Source: Curvularia sp. ZM96 (taxonomy: Eukaryota > Ascomycota > Dothideomycetes > Pleosporales > Pleosporaceae). From it: a stretch of DNA of 64,000 nt. The stretch lies in the NCBI GenBank assembly GCA_022457065.1, contig JAJGBQ010000003.1, positions 4,464,001-4,528,000 of the forward strand, in the 5' to 3' direction. The stretch's first letter is position 1, and each line of letters starts with the position of its first letter. The position numbers and the translations under genes were made by a program. This document shows, one piece after another, positions 46,001-56,856 of this stretch. The notes beneath the pieces are model-generated. The model was not told the DNA's origin, searched no databases, and saw nothing but the letters and a program-made list of their open reading frames with translations.

Positions 46001-47459
46001 CCCTTGGTGCTTTGATCCCCACCCCACCAACGTAGTACCATGCAGCCTCTTACAGTACCGTACCGTACTTTTTTTTTGCTCGTCATCTGCCGCCGTTGTG
46101 CTACGCAGGGACGCGGAACAAAGGTAAGAGAGAGATAGCTGGGTTACGTGACTTCCCTTTCCCCACCAGGGCCAGACCCGCCTTTCACTCTGCCATTGAA
46201 TGCAAAAATGAGGAGATCTCTAGCGCTTTGAGAGAGACACGCGTGGAGGCAGGGACGAGATGGTGTACTAAAGTGGCGCTTTTTTTTGGCAGAACAGTGT
46301 TCACCATTTCACTCGCCACACACACATGTACTCTTGTGCCTTTTGAGTTGCATTGTCTCAACCCCAGAGGGGCATTGTACATACTTTTGTGGAGGTGGTG
46401 ACGAACCGACTGCTTCAGGCCGTCATATCTTGTTTTTACAGAGGGCCAGGGGGGGTGGTGTGATTCGAGAGGGTCAAGAGTACATGGCAAGGCCAGAAAG
46501 AGAGAGGGGTGAAGGTGGTAACGGCGTAGAAGCGAGATGTTGGCGCCACCATGTGCAATGAAACCTGCTGGTAAACGCTTTGTTTGCCAGCCAACTGTTT
46601 GCCTGAGAGAATTAACTGCATTCCTCAAGACGACACATGATAGCCAGTAGACGAGGCAAAAGTAGAAAGAAACGATGCAAGCAAGAAATGATCAGGTCGG
46701 TATACGTGGCTACGAGTTTCATTTGGCGCGCTCTGGCTCATCCTCATCGCTCGAGGACTCGCCAACATGGAGCGCTGTACTACATAGCAATAAACCCTAG
46801 CCCCGGTTGTATCACCAACCCGCGTCCTCGATGAGCCTATTAGAGGTTATCAATATGTGGGGGATATGTACCCAAAGAGTCCCATTACTTCCTCCAACCA
46901 AAAAGGGTAACAAAGACCCGCGACTGCGCTTGCCCTCTCGAGTCCCAGACAAGGGCGAGTTTGAGGTATAGCCGTCGAAACTGGGAGCAAGCCTGCTCTG
47001 CATGTAAAACAAAAACAAAAAACAATTAGACAGGTAATGAAATTAGCTGAGGAGCCACCGCGGTGTAAGCCATGGCGTGATGATGATGACAATGCTCGCT
47101 TTTGGCGCAATGCAGACGCATGCATTGCTTTTGTTTTTCCCAAACCGCCCGCAAAAGAAAGCCCCATTGAAGGGGAGCGCAATGCAGCTAGACTACTACA
47201 TTGCACAAGACAGGAAAGCGCCTCTAATAACTGTTCCAACATAGGAAATTCGTAGCTCTGATGAGTCGTGCGGTCGTGGCTCCGTTCGAGGGCCGATATC
47301 TTTTGGTCATACACTCGTACTTTCGTAAAGCAGTCTCCTTGAGCTCAACGAGCAAAAGAAAAGACCAGTAATGTACAGTCGCGCGCGGCGGTGAGATTAA
47401 CCGCGCGCGATAAAGAAAAGAAGAAAAGGACACCTTTTCTCTGATCGAATCCCTATGTT
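43031..47459. other. Long intergenic transition to core genome
   Basis: About 4.4 kb with only short, overlapping frames on both strands. GC content rises across the stretch. A 16-base match to the dispersed repeat occurs at about 43749. No RNA gene was recognised. Confidence 0.35.
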
Positions 47460-49079
47460 CTAGTGTCCTCGGACTGCACCCGACGAACGTCCGAACAAAC
47501 TAGGGAATCGCAGGTCGTTGAAAAACCTGAAAAATGCGCGCTTGCGTGATGGGTTTGCCGGGAGTAGTGCGGCGGCTTGTTGCATAGGGCCGACAACATC
47601 CTCGTCACCAAGCTTGGGGAATTTTCCCTCGCTCCTGGGGTCGTGGAGCGTGGGCATCTTACTGAGGGGCCCCGGCTCGGTGGGTGAGTAGGGCGCAAGC
47701 TCTTCGCCAAGAGCAGCAGCGTGCGCCTTGGTCAAATCGTGGTTCTTCTTCCATTCAGCATCGATTTCAGCCCACTTTTGTTCGGTGAGAAGATAGTGCT
47801 TCGAAGTCACTCCGTAGTGTTCAGCGGTGCGCACTTGGTGCTTTGCGTAGTTGCGCCGCGCTTGGGCCCATTCAGCCAGGTGCTCTTCAATTGAGGCCAA
47901 GTCACACACTTGAGGAAGATATGGCTCTGGGAGAATGGTGAAATTGGCATGGCCCAGAATGTTGGCCCATTTGTCGTCGGGTCGGGCAAGCATTAGTGGA
48001 GGGATATCTGCCGATGCTACATTGGGGCCCCTCATGGACGCGTACGAGGGTTGCGAGGACAGAGGGGGCGTGGGGTAGGTGCGCGTTGGTGGGGTACCGG
48101 CAGGAGTTAGGCCCATTGACTGAGCCGTGTCTGCAACTGCTGGTGACTGCAGAGGCGACGAGGCCGGCACGTCTTCGGTCCGAGAATGTACCAACATGGG
48201 TGGCAACAAGGGAGTAGCAGCATATCGCTCGCGTTCAATTTCCTCTGGGTCGATGTCCATGTCCATGGCATTGGCTCTCTCGACGTCGATGGCAAGGGGA
48301 GTGGGTACATCGTCGTCTATGTGTTCCCTGCTTGTCAAGGCAGGGGTGGATGTGGGTGGCGAGTACTCTGTCGCAAGGTCAATGGTTGACGCATGGTAGA
48401 TGGAGCCAGCGAGTGACGAGGAGCGTGTCGAAGGCACTCTGGAGGGAGTGGTGCTGCGTGATACCCTGCTCAGGTTGGAGGTGCGGTCGCGCACTCTGCG
48501 TGACAGCGAAGGGAAGCGCCTCTCAATCTTGCCGGCGATGCTGTGCGCAGAAGCCTCGAGCGACCGCCTTCGCTTTGCCGATTGTAGTCCCGAGTCGCAA
48601 GGAGTAGCAAAGTACTCGTCATGGGGATCGTAGGCCTTGGATATCCTGCAATGTTGCGCGTGGGCATAGGAACCTTGTGTGTCGCCTGGCATTGGGATGA
48701 GCATGGTGAATGCAAGAGGAATGGGGGAGGGGAAGAACTTACAAGAGCAGCGATAGACGTCCTCGGTGACAAAGTCGTACTCCCGCTCAAAGGGATCCTC
48801 GGTCAGTTTGGGCAGCTTTCCTGAGCCATTGGGTGCGTCGGGCAGGTCGTAGGTTGGCGGGCTCGAGGACAATGACGAGGCCGAACTGGGAAAGCGGAAA
48901 TGGCCGCGGATGTGTTGACTTGGCGTGGGCGGCGTGGAGCACTCCGAGGCCGAGTAGAAACCAGAGTCGGCATTGGAGTAAATCGACGACGTTGGGTCTT
49001 CAGCCATGATCAAGGAGCCTTTGGAAGACTTGCGGACGGCGGCCAGCTGGGGGAGGACGAGCGGCTTAAGGTCGTGCAT
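47460..49079 (-). CDS. Conserved-looking Ser/Pro-rich protein
   Basis: An open frame of 539 residues; the start may be Met25 (49007, M-A-E-D-P), which begins a more typical region. Residues 25-340 are Ser/Pro/Thr-rich and probably disordered (S-S-S-P-P-T-Y style), with basic patches (K-R-R-R-S and R-F-P-S-L-S-R-R). The C-terminal ~200 residues are helical and charged (L-A-E-W-A-Q-A-R-R-N-Y and W-A-E-I-D-A-E-W-K-K) and the tail has F-F-R-F-F-N-D-L-R-F-P-S. A GTAAGT...TTGCAG segment (48742-48646) resembles an intron but is 97 bases and would break the frame, so I read through it. No known domain; likely intracellular. Confidence 0.65.
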   Translation of the reverse strand: MHDLKPLVLPQLAAVRKSSKGSLIMAEDPTSSIYSNADSGFYSASECSTPPTPSQHIRGHFRFPSSASSLSSSPPTYDLPDAPNGSGKLPKLTEDPFEREYDFVTEDVYRCSCKFFPSPIPLAFTMLIPMPGDTQGSYAHAQHCRISKAYDPHDEYFATPCDSGLQSAKRRRSLEASAHSIAGKIERRFPSLSRRVRDRTSNLSRVSRSTTPSRVPSTRSSSLAGSIYHASTIDLATEYSPPTSTPALTSREHIDDDVPTPLAIDVERANAMDMDIDPEEIERERYAATPLLPPMLVHSRTEDVPASSPLQSPAVADTAQSMGLTPAGTPPTRTYPTPPLSSQPSYASMRGPNVASADIPPLMLARPDDKWANILGHANFTILPEPYLPQVCDLASIEEHLAEWAQARRNYAKHQVRTAEHYGVTSKHYLLTEQKWAEIDAEWKKNHDLTKAHAAALGEELAPYSPTEPGPLSKMPTLHDPRSEGKFPKLGDEDVVGPMQQAAALLPANPSRKRAFFRFFNDLRFPSLFGRSSGAVRGH

Positions 49080-50156
49080 GTTGGCGGTGGAAGGGTGGCA
49101 GCTAGCGGCAGTTTGTACCAGCGGACGGGGCGTGTTGTGAATTTGCGCGCCGGAAGCTGGGATCCCATGCCCAGCTTAAGAAAGACAAGCGACCGTGACA
49201 GTGCACACGGCGACTTGGGCCAACACGACGCGAGAGCAGGGCGGTCGGCGCGAGGGAGGCTGGCGAGGCGGTCGAGGAGTGTTTGAGAGAGCCTGGCAGG
49301 GCGCCACGAAGCCGACCACGTAGGTACAGTCGCAGCGAGGGCTGCAGTGACGAAGTCAGCGGCCGGCAGCAAGCGTGCCAAAAGCGGCTGGCACGTGAGG
49401 GCAGCAGGGCTGGGATAGGTCCAACGTACCGAGGCGCAGAGGCGAGGCTGGAAGCAGCAAGTATCGACGGTCGCAGACAGCGAAGAGCAGACAGCGCAGC
49501 GCAGCACAGAGCAGCGAGAGGGTGGACGCCGGTTGGGTTGGGCTGGACGAGTTGACGGTGGGCAGTGGGCAGCAGAGCAGGGAGGCGGACGAGGACGAGG
49601 CAACGGGGTGGGATATACTGGATGCCAGTGTGGGCATGGGCGAGGGCGGGCAGGGCAGGCATGGGCAGGCATGGGCATGGGTATGGGCATGGGCATGGGC
49701 AGTGACGACCCGTGCAGGGCAGCGCAACTTCCCTACAACGGACTGACTGCACTGCACGCCAAGCCGAGCGAGAAACCGTCGCCCCGAAGGCAAGCGTTCG
49801 CTAGCAGCGCCCGGTTCGGTACACAAGGCCGTGATGCGCTCACAGCATCGCTTCAATGCCATGGCCTGGACACAGCAGCGCCCCAAGCCGCTTTCGGCCT
49901 CGAATCCTCATGCTCTGTCGCGCGGAACCCTCCTTGCAGTTCCCGGCCGCCCCCTTCAGCTCTGCGCCTGCGCCTGCGCCTGCGCCTCTGTCGCTGCCTC
50001 CACCTCTGCTGCCGTCTGCTTTGCACGCAAGCTTCCGACTAACACCTGCCATGCAGGAACAACCGCCCCATCACACCTGTCTGGTGTTGAGCATCGCCTA
50101 CGCTGCACGGCGCGATGCTGTGCTACATGCTACGACCACGGCCGCTGCCACTGATA
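49080..50156. other. Upstream region of the Ser/Pro-rich gene
   Basis: GC-rich, with overlapping frames on both strands caused by composition. It includes a GGGCAT-type repeat near 49640-49700 and a GCGCCT run near 49966-49990. Probably 5' untranslated and promoter DNA. Confidence 0.4.
49640..49700. repeat. G-rich minisatellite (GGCAGG/GGGCAT)n
   Basis: Repeats of GGCATGGGCA with small variations. The G-runs could fold as a quadruplex on the plus strand. Confidence 0.7.
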
Positions 50157-50163
50157 CTACATG

Positions 50164-50242
<79 letters not shown>

Positions 50243-50270
50243 CACCACCACCACCACTATCATCACCCCC
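50157..50270. repeat. (CTA)n and (CAC)n trinucleotide tract
   Basis: About 24 CTA/TAC units (50160-50233) followed by about nine CAC/ACC units. Translations give poly-Tyr/Leu/Thr artefacts; not coding. Confidence 0.95.
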
Positions 50271-52320
50271 ACTACGACTCGACTGCTGTGGGAGCAACCA
50301 TGCCTGCCACCTGACAGACCCGTCTATCGGGGCCGGTGCAAGCCACTCGCCCATTGCCGTGCTCGCTGCCATACATACTATGACATCGACGTACGTCTGT
50401 TCATTTCGCTCCCACGCTGCTTTTCCCGTCCCGCTCCCACTCGCTGATTGGCCCACTCGCCCTCTATGGCAGCAAAAGGGTCCTCCTGGGCCCTTTTCCT
50501 GCCTCGTGTGTCGTGCAAACAAACAAACGTCGAGCCGTCGTCTGAGCCTCGCAGCCGTCACAAAAGCAACGTACGCATCCACGTCCGTGTTTCATCCGAT
50601 GCGAGTCAAGCAGATAGCAGTCAAGTGCCAGAGCCATAAGATATACGACTCTCCAAATGCCCTTGCGCGTGCCGTGCCTGACTGCGTACTCTGCTCTCCA
50701 GACTCCGGAGGTTGGGAACCTTGCACTCCCCAGTCCAAGTCCGAAAAAAAAAGGCCACCAAGGCTTCCAGACAAATCGGGGAACTTCTTTTAGAAGCGCT
50801 AGGCCGTTGACCCACTGGGGATTGGGTGTCATGGCCCCTGTCGCGCTAAGCATCTTTTCCTGCTCCCCGGCTCCTTGCCTTTTCAACCGCCCCCTTGTTC
50901 GCATATGTCCTGGCAAGCCTCATACCTCACCGCCAGCGTCAGAGTACCTTTATCCTATAGATTCCCAGCACATGTGTTTTTTCCAAGGCGCCTTTGGAAA
51001 ACGTCATCAATGCTTCTATGGATGCATCGGCTCAACAGTCACCATGTACGTTCTTCTTCCCCGGATAATTCCTGTCGGTCTAATGGCTACTGTGCCGTGT
51101 CCCATGTGGCCTGGTACAAGGAGAAGGGCAGACGTGAAAAAAAAACTGGAGCAGCCAGCCTTCGCTATGCCACTTCCGTGCCAGTAAGACGGTGGACCGG
51201 CTCCTGGGTCCTCGCATCATGACGACAAGGGCGAAAAGAACTGCGAGTAGTGTCGGTCCCGGTCTGAAGTCGGCAGCCGCCCCGCTCGCTTGTTGGCCTT
51301 TTGCTCTCTGCTCTGCCTCTTGCTCGCTGGCCAGACCGGACGGCACACTGTTAGTAGCTCAATGCACGCGCGGGCGGGACAATACCGTTTGCGCCAAACA
51401 CATCCACCACTGTCTTTCGCAACGCTCAGCCTGCATCGAGGGCGTCCACACAGAGAGCTTGTCACCATGGTGTAAATGAGCCATGTACTAGCCATGTCAA
51501 CAAGATTATATTGCTGGCATGTCAACGACTCCCCTCCGACTACGTGTCGCGCCGCCATGGAATCTACACTGGTAATCATGTGCAGAGCGCTGCATATCCC
51601 TTCCTCCGCAGATGGACATGTGCGGTTAACGAGCGCGCAAACATTCCGAAGGCAGGGCGCTTGGCCAAACCAGGTACGCGCAAAGCCAATCTAGTGGCGC
51701 CGATCGTTGGGCTGACCGGATGGGTTCCCTTGGCCCAACGTGGCATATCCACCGGCAGTGTTGAGCGCCGACGCGCCTCTCGCAATGCACTGCTCTGCGC
51801 TGCATGGGTCGAAATCGGTATCGATAACGCTCGTCCGGAATTTCGTCACCGCACCAGGGCCATTGGCGTGCTGGCAAACTTCCCTCATGTACAATTCATG
51901 TGTGCTTTTTTTCTCTTCCCCTTGCAGATACCATCCAAGCCCATTTTTGGGACGGAACTTTGCGTGTGCGGCCTATATTCACCCGTGCATGTACCATTGC
52001 CACGAACCATGCAATCAAGAATTTTTATCACTAGCCCCGAAAAATGGCGTTTAGGTTTCAATCGTAGGACGTTTTTTTCAACGGCGCACATGGAAAAGTG
52101 AATAGCATACACACTAAAAGCTGCGAACGCGCGCCGGGGTCGGCAACCCCTCGCAGTCTGTCCCCAGCTTTATTTTCCTCTAGGACCAATGGCAGCGCGT
52201 CGGATTTTCTGACGGCCAAGTATGTCCCATCCATTTATCCTATTGCCAGCGTCGTGATCGCTGCTATTGGCGGGCCGGCCAGCGCTTGGGTCGCATTCGC
52301 TTTTGACAAGTCTCATCCCA
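50271..52320. other. Intergenic
   Basis: About 2 kb without a supported gene; long frames on both strands reflect GC composition and lack splice or domain support. Confidence 0.35.
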
Positions 52321-54276
52321 TCATATCCAGTACCTGCTCCACAGCTTTCCTTGCTCTTCTGAACCTTCAAACTGCATACAGTAACACGTCTCAGTCAGCC
52401 TTCTGCTCATCTATACACATGGGGCCGCGCAATATAGACTGGCACACCCACGCCTCGCTTCGGTGGATCAAACGTACCTGAAAATCAACCTTGACTATGT
52501 CCGTGAACCCTTCAGAAACCTTAGGTTCGCGATATCGAGAAGCGAAGCCGCTAAAGGCAATATGGGGTAGGATCGTGCGAGCTTCTCGGTTCGTCTATGT
52601 GTGTGGAAATGAACGTCAGCAGGGATGCTCTGTCATCTAAGAATATAATGGGGTATCTTCACGGTAGCGATGCATGTTCCATGCGCACACGCACCAGCTT
52701 CCTTATTAGGATAGTTGTTCAACAAAAAGTGTGGAGTAGTTTGGAAAAGTCGTTCGCACACTTCCTATAGGAGGCATTGGCGCTGTGAAACTTACTTCCG
52801 GCCCAACATTCAGCGCACGAAACGCGTCGTTGTGCTCACACAGCTTGGGCGAAGCCGTAAAGAGCACACATCGGATGCTAGCGTTTAACTTCTGCGCTAA
52901 CGCAATCCACACGGCTCGAGTATCTGGATCGGCATTGGTGTTGTCTGGCTCCGTTAGTCTTGTATACGGGCTTTCGCTGGGGTTCCGAGTGAACCTACCA
53001 ACAACAACACTCGTGCCGCTCTCGACCAGCGTCGTGGCGACCTTGATGCATTTCTCGCGCTGTTTCAACACGTTACTCGAGCTGTAAAGACAATGCACGC
53101 CTCGTACAGACGAGGTGCCAGTCAGCAACGTACAGTCTTGAGAATGTCTTGGTTGACTCGTTCGTATCCGAGTGGCTGCAGGTGTTTCCAATAGAACGAC
53201 GACTTCCCAGCCCCAGGGCTGCCGCAGAAGACGATGATCTCGGGTATCTCCGCTTTGGAAAACGTGAACGCTGGTATCAAGATCAGCAGCAGTCGAACGA
53301 TGGTATGACGAATCTGATAGTAGGTGTAAGACTTACGTGCAGATGTTGAGTCTCCACCCCGTTCCTTGACGAAAATGGTTGGATCAAACGCCCGCGTAAA
53401 TGGTCTTGGCTCTTCATGGCGGAAGAACTCCTCTGGGGTATGAAATGGTATGCCTATATTGGCCGCGAAGTCTCTGAATATTGTTAATCTCCACCCTCAG
53501 CCATGCATGAGGTGGGGGCATCTACGAACCTGTCCGAACATGAGTGGTCCTTGACTACGCCCCCAGCCACCGCCTCACGACCACCGGCGTCTCCAACAAA
53601 CACAGAACCGTCCAAATCAATAGCTCCAGGAGTTTCTAGATCATGGTCTTCTAATAGCTCTTGCCACATGCCGACCCTGGGCTTTCGGTACTGATCTCGA
53701 TTTGTTGCAGCATAGATTGAGATGGGGAGGTCGAGCTGAGTGAGTACTGCGGTCACCTTGGACTTGAAGTCGGTTAGGCGCTTCTGATCCGACTTGACCG
53801 TCTTCGGGTCCGGCTTCAAGCTGATGCCGCCTTGGTTACTGATGATTGCGATAAGGTAGCCGTCTGCATAGAGGTCCTTGAGTCGTCCTGGCACACAACT
53901 GTCCCACCATTTCCAGTCGCTTGCATCACGGCTAAAGGTCCTTCCCGAGGCAGACTTGATCAATGTGGAGTCGAAGTCGAAAGCTGCTATTCGGCGCTTG
54001 CCTGCTGTGGCTGCCTGTGTTGTTGTAGCGCCGAAGCGCCCAACAAGCAAGCTGTCTTTGATGACCCGCCATACCATTTTTTCCGGCTCTTTTTTCGAGG
54101 CAGGAGTGAAAAAATTCGCGATAGCTTTACCTGGCTGGTGTTAGCAGACCCGGCATGGCGTGAGAGGTTGCAGACGCACTGGTCGTGGTTGACTGCTGCC
54201 GACGCTTTGTCGTAGGCGGCGATAAATCCTTGCTGTTGGAGTTTGCCCGCTTATGCGAACTGGTCCGCACGTCCAT
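52321..54276 (-). CDS. pnk1: Polynucleotide kinase 3'-phosphatase (PNKP)
   Basis: Bifunctional DNA-repair enzyme that removes 3'-phosphates and phosphorylates 5'-hydroxyl ends before ligation; nuclear. Eight exons (54276-54180, 54130-53530, 53473-53337, 53270-53134, 53059-52999, 52944-52796, 52594-52478, 52371-52321) join in phase to 449 residues. The N-terminus carries a basic stretch and A-I-A-N-F-F-T-P, a PIP-box-like motif. The phosphatase domain has A-F-D-F-D-S-T-L (catalytic D-x-D) and S-N-Q-G-G; later G-D-A-G-G-R. The kinase domain has the P-loop G-S-P-G-A-G-K-S-S and D-N-T-N-A-D. The end F-E-G-S-E-E-Q...R-Y-W-I matches the family terminus. One 201-base intron (52595-52795) is unusually long. 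Symbol follows fission-yeast usage. Confidence 0.92.
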
Positions 54277-54908
54277 GTTGGATACTGTCGTCTGTGAGAG
54301 GAGTGCACAAGCGTCGTAGTGCTTGACGGCTACGAGTTCCGTTGAACGCTAAATCGTGAGGTTGTTCGCTTGCACCTGCTCTTCGACGCGCGGCACGCAT
54401 TCGCGAAAGCACGTGCTTGACCGGAACCAAGCATAGTATGGTCACGGGACATGGCACTATCGTCTCAACAGCTCTATTCTTTTGAATAGAATATGTAAAG
54501 GAACAACGCACGTGCATACCTTTTTTCCTTCTCTCGGCCATGGTTGCTAACTTCACTCGTCAACTTCTCCCACAACGGGTAAAACCGGGAAATCAAAGAC
54601 AAGCTATCAACAGTAAAAGACAAATGACTGACAACTACAGCTACTTTAAAGTAGTGATTTCACTATATACCTAATGGTGGGAGATCCAGCTTCACTCCAG
54701 AGTATTCAGTAACAAGGTCTACCCAGATGTAGTCTCGGGACAAGGGCACCCCATCCGTTTCTGGAATGCTAAGCAAGGCAGAACGTGACCTGATATCCAC
54801 ACGTCAATGCCTCTAGTAGGTATGAATTAGTCCTCGCCAATGGTACCATGTTCGGTCACGGACTCCGATATCGACCTGACGTCCGCTGCCCCGGGGTCAT
54901 ATACACAC
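54277..54908. other. Intergenic with dispersed-repeat copy
   Basis: Contains the PNKP promoter and, at 54575-54665, a diverged copy of the repeat described at 32204-32400. Confidence 0.4.
54575..54665 (+). repeat. Dispersed repeat, copy 2
   Basis: Shares GTAAAACCGG...AATCAAA, CTATCAACA and GACAACTACAGCTACTTTAA with 32204-32400, in the same order and orientation. Confidence 0.45.
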
Positions 54909-55789
54909 TCACCGTGCCCGTGGCTGGGCGGCAAGGACTGGAGGAGGTTTGTACTTGACGCGAGGATCCTGGGAAAGACGGTCGGGCAAGAACAAGTTTA
55001 CACAGCCTTTCATCTGTGCCTGGAATCGCTTTAGCTCGTTCACACCTGCCTCGAGCACTGCTGCGTTGTTGAAGTCTTCGATCTGGACCGTAGCATTGAG
55101 CACATATGCGCCGCTTGGGTCGAGGAGTTGGAGCCCAGTCCACGTAGGGACTCTGACGCTGGGGGCCTTTTGGACGCTGCGAACACCAGGCTCGTGGAGA
55201 ATGCGATGCAGGAATATGATGACATTGCCATGGACGAAACGGTATCCCTCGACGTAGTACTCGGTAACGAACCTATGCTTCGGTCAGAAGGGCACTAGCA
55301 TCACGGCGGAAGGCATTCTAACTGGTTCGGCCCTGAGGCGAGCATGTAGGCATGAGGGTCGCCCGATAGCAGGTCAGTGGTGTGAGTGAAGCGGATAGAG
55401 ACGCCTCGGTCGCCCGTGTCCGGAATGTCTTTGAAGACAAAGGACCACACAGGCTCCTCGCCGTCGTCTACGTCTGCAGACAGCGACATGCCGGACTTTT
55501 GCGGCGCGCTGTCGTCGCTAGCAAAGTCATCTTCGGACAACTTCTGGACGAGCTGTGTGTGGTACAGGACCACGGGGGCAGCCTGCTTTGCCTGTTTCTG
55601 GGCGACTATCTGGGTGCCGCCACGTCGGCCTAGATTGGAGCCCGGCTCCTCAGGCTCACGCAAGGGCTTGTAGATGATGTGCCGCTCGTAGATGCGCTGG
55701 GGCTGCATGGCAGCAACGCCCGCGAGAATGTTCAGCACCTGCTCATAGCGGGCAAAGGTGACCTGTCCATAGAGGTTGAGCTCGTGCAT
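54909..55789 (-). CDS. MED18: Mediator complex subunit 18
   Basis: A head-module subunit of Mediator, which links activators to RNA polymerase II; nuclear. Exons 55789-55323 and 55272-54909 join across a 50-base intron to 276 residues. I start at M-H-E-L-N-L-Y-G-Q-V, the usual Med18 beginning, although the frame is open to 55831. Family marks include G-V-A-A-M-Q-P, E-R-H-I-I-Y-K-P-L-R-E-P-E-E-P-G-S-N-L, and in exon 2 the beta-strand block E-G-Y-R-F-V-H-G-N-V-I-I-F-L-H-R. An acidic low-complexity loop (S-E-D-D-F-A-S-D-D) interrupts the N-terminal half. Confidence 0.9.
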
Positions 55790-56438
55790 GGTGGCCAGGT
55801 CGGAGCCGCAGTCGGACGGGTCGAATATCAATATGCAATTCCCGGTGGTCAGGATGCGGAGAAAGGCCGTGGGGTCGATAACGCGAGCGGCGTGTGCGGC
55901 GTTTCGATTGGCGGGGAGGGATGCACTTGCAGAGAACAGAAAAGACAGCCGCGGGCTGGACAGCGCGACTGCAGGAAGCTATGACCTGAAAGGCGACAGA
56001 ACGACTCCAACGCTGTGCATTTGCGCGGAGTCCCCTCGGCGCCGTCGCGGTCCGCCCATTGCGTGCTCGGAAGAGCGGCGGGCGCATCGTTTCTCATTCG
56101 ACTGTGGGCAGATGGGTGGGAGTGTTGATAAATCAGCGTTTGCGGCGTTAGCGTAGCTCCGGCGCATGGTGAAATAATATTTATGCTGCCATGCCATAAA
56201 CCTGCCCGGCTCCCCTCCACCAACCTGGTTGCCTTGTTTCTGCCTCGTCCTTGCCGTCCGTTGTCGGTTGTCAGTCTCCTGTCGTGCCTCTCTTCTCGTG
56301 TCGCCAACCACCATCTCGTGCTCCTCCAATCGTGCCGAACCCCACCAGGCTCTACTTCGGCCCATTCTCGCAACCTGATAAACCGATCTGCTATCTACCC
56401 TCCACAACACTACCACAACCTCACCCTACCCATTCACC
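55790..56438. promoter_or_regulatory. Bidirectional promoter between MED18 and KGD4
   Basis: 650 bases between divergent start codons, with CT-rich leader sequence directly before 56439. Long frames on the minus strand are not supported by any family. Confidence 0.5.
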
Positions 56439-56856
56439 ATGAACGCAACCAAGGCCCTCGCTCGCCAGCCCATGATCCGCTTCTTGGGCAAGCGCACTAC
56501 TCCTTCGCGTATGTTGCAACTACAGACACGCTCTTTTTTTTTCCGGCGACTAACGTTCAATTGCAGAGATTGACCACACCCCGCACGTGCATCCCGCCTC
56601 TCCCATGAAGGAGCTGCCTTCGTCCTTCAAGGCCTACCGCCAGAAGGCGCAGCAGCACGGCCCGCTCAACGCAAACGCCAGCGGACTTGTTGGTGGTCAC
56701 ATTGGTGGTGCTGCTGGCAAGAACCTTGGCCCAGTCGAGGCCGGAAAGGGCTTGTACTTTGATCGCTCCGAGCTGCCCGCCCGCTTCCAGAACCTGTCGT
56801 GGACACAGGCCGAGATGGAGCTTCTCGAGTCTGGAGGCGCCAGCCAGTTTGCGTAG
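56439..56856 (+). CDS. KGD4: Mitochondrial KGD4/YMR31-type protein (alpha-ketoglutarate dehydrogenase subunit)
   Basis: A small matrix protein that anchors the E3 component to the 2-oxoglutarate dehydrogenase complex (also annotated as mitochondrial ribosomal protein S36). Exons 56439-56508 and 56567-56856 join across a 58-base intron (GTATGT donor, CTAAC branch, TTGCAG acceptor) to 119 residues. The N-terminus is basic and suits mitochondrial import (K-A-L-A-R-Q-P-M-I-R-F-L-G-K-R). The C-terminal E-L-P-A-R-F...A-E-M-E-L-L-E-S-G-G-A is the conserved family signature. A Gly-rich middle follows the H-P-A-S-P segment. Composition and codon use are those of a well-expressed housekeeping gene. Confidence 0.85.

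Noticed and set aside
48646..48742. GTAAGT...TTGCAG segment as an intron
   Set aside because: Length 97 breaks the reading phase, whereas the frame is open through it; kept only as a note in the gene entry.
49010..50052. Long Pro/Arg/Ala-rich frames upstream of the Ser/Pro-rich gene
   Set aside because: Overlapping frames on both strands due to high GC; no domain, signal peptide or splice support.
50157..50793. Frames with poly-Leu, poly-Tyr or poly-Ser
   Set aside because: Trinucleotide repeat artefacts; the same tract is open in several frames on both strands.
55849..56608. Frames of 114-174 residues between MED18 and KGD4
   Set aside because: They overlap a divergent promoter and a leader and have low-complexity composition without family resemblance.
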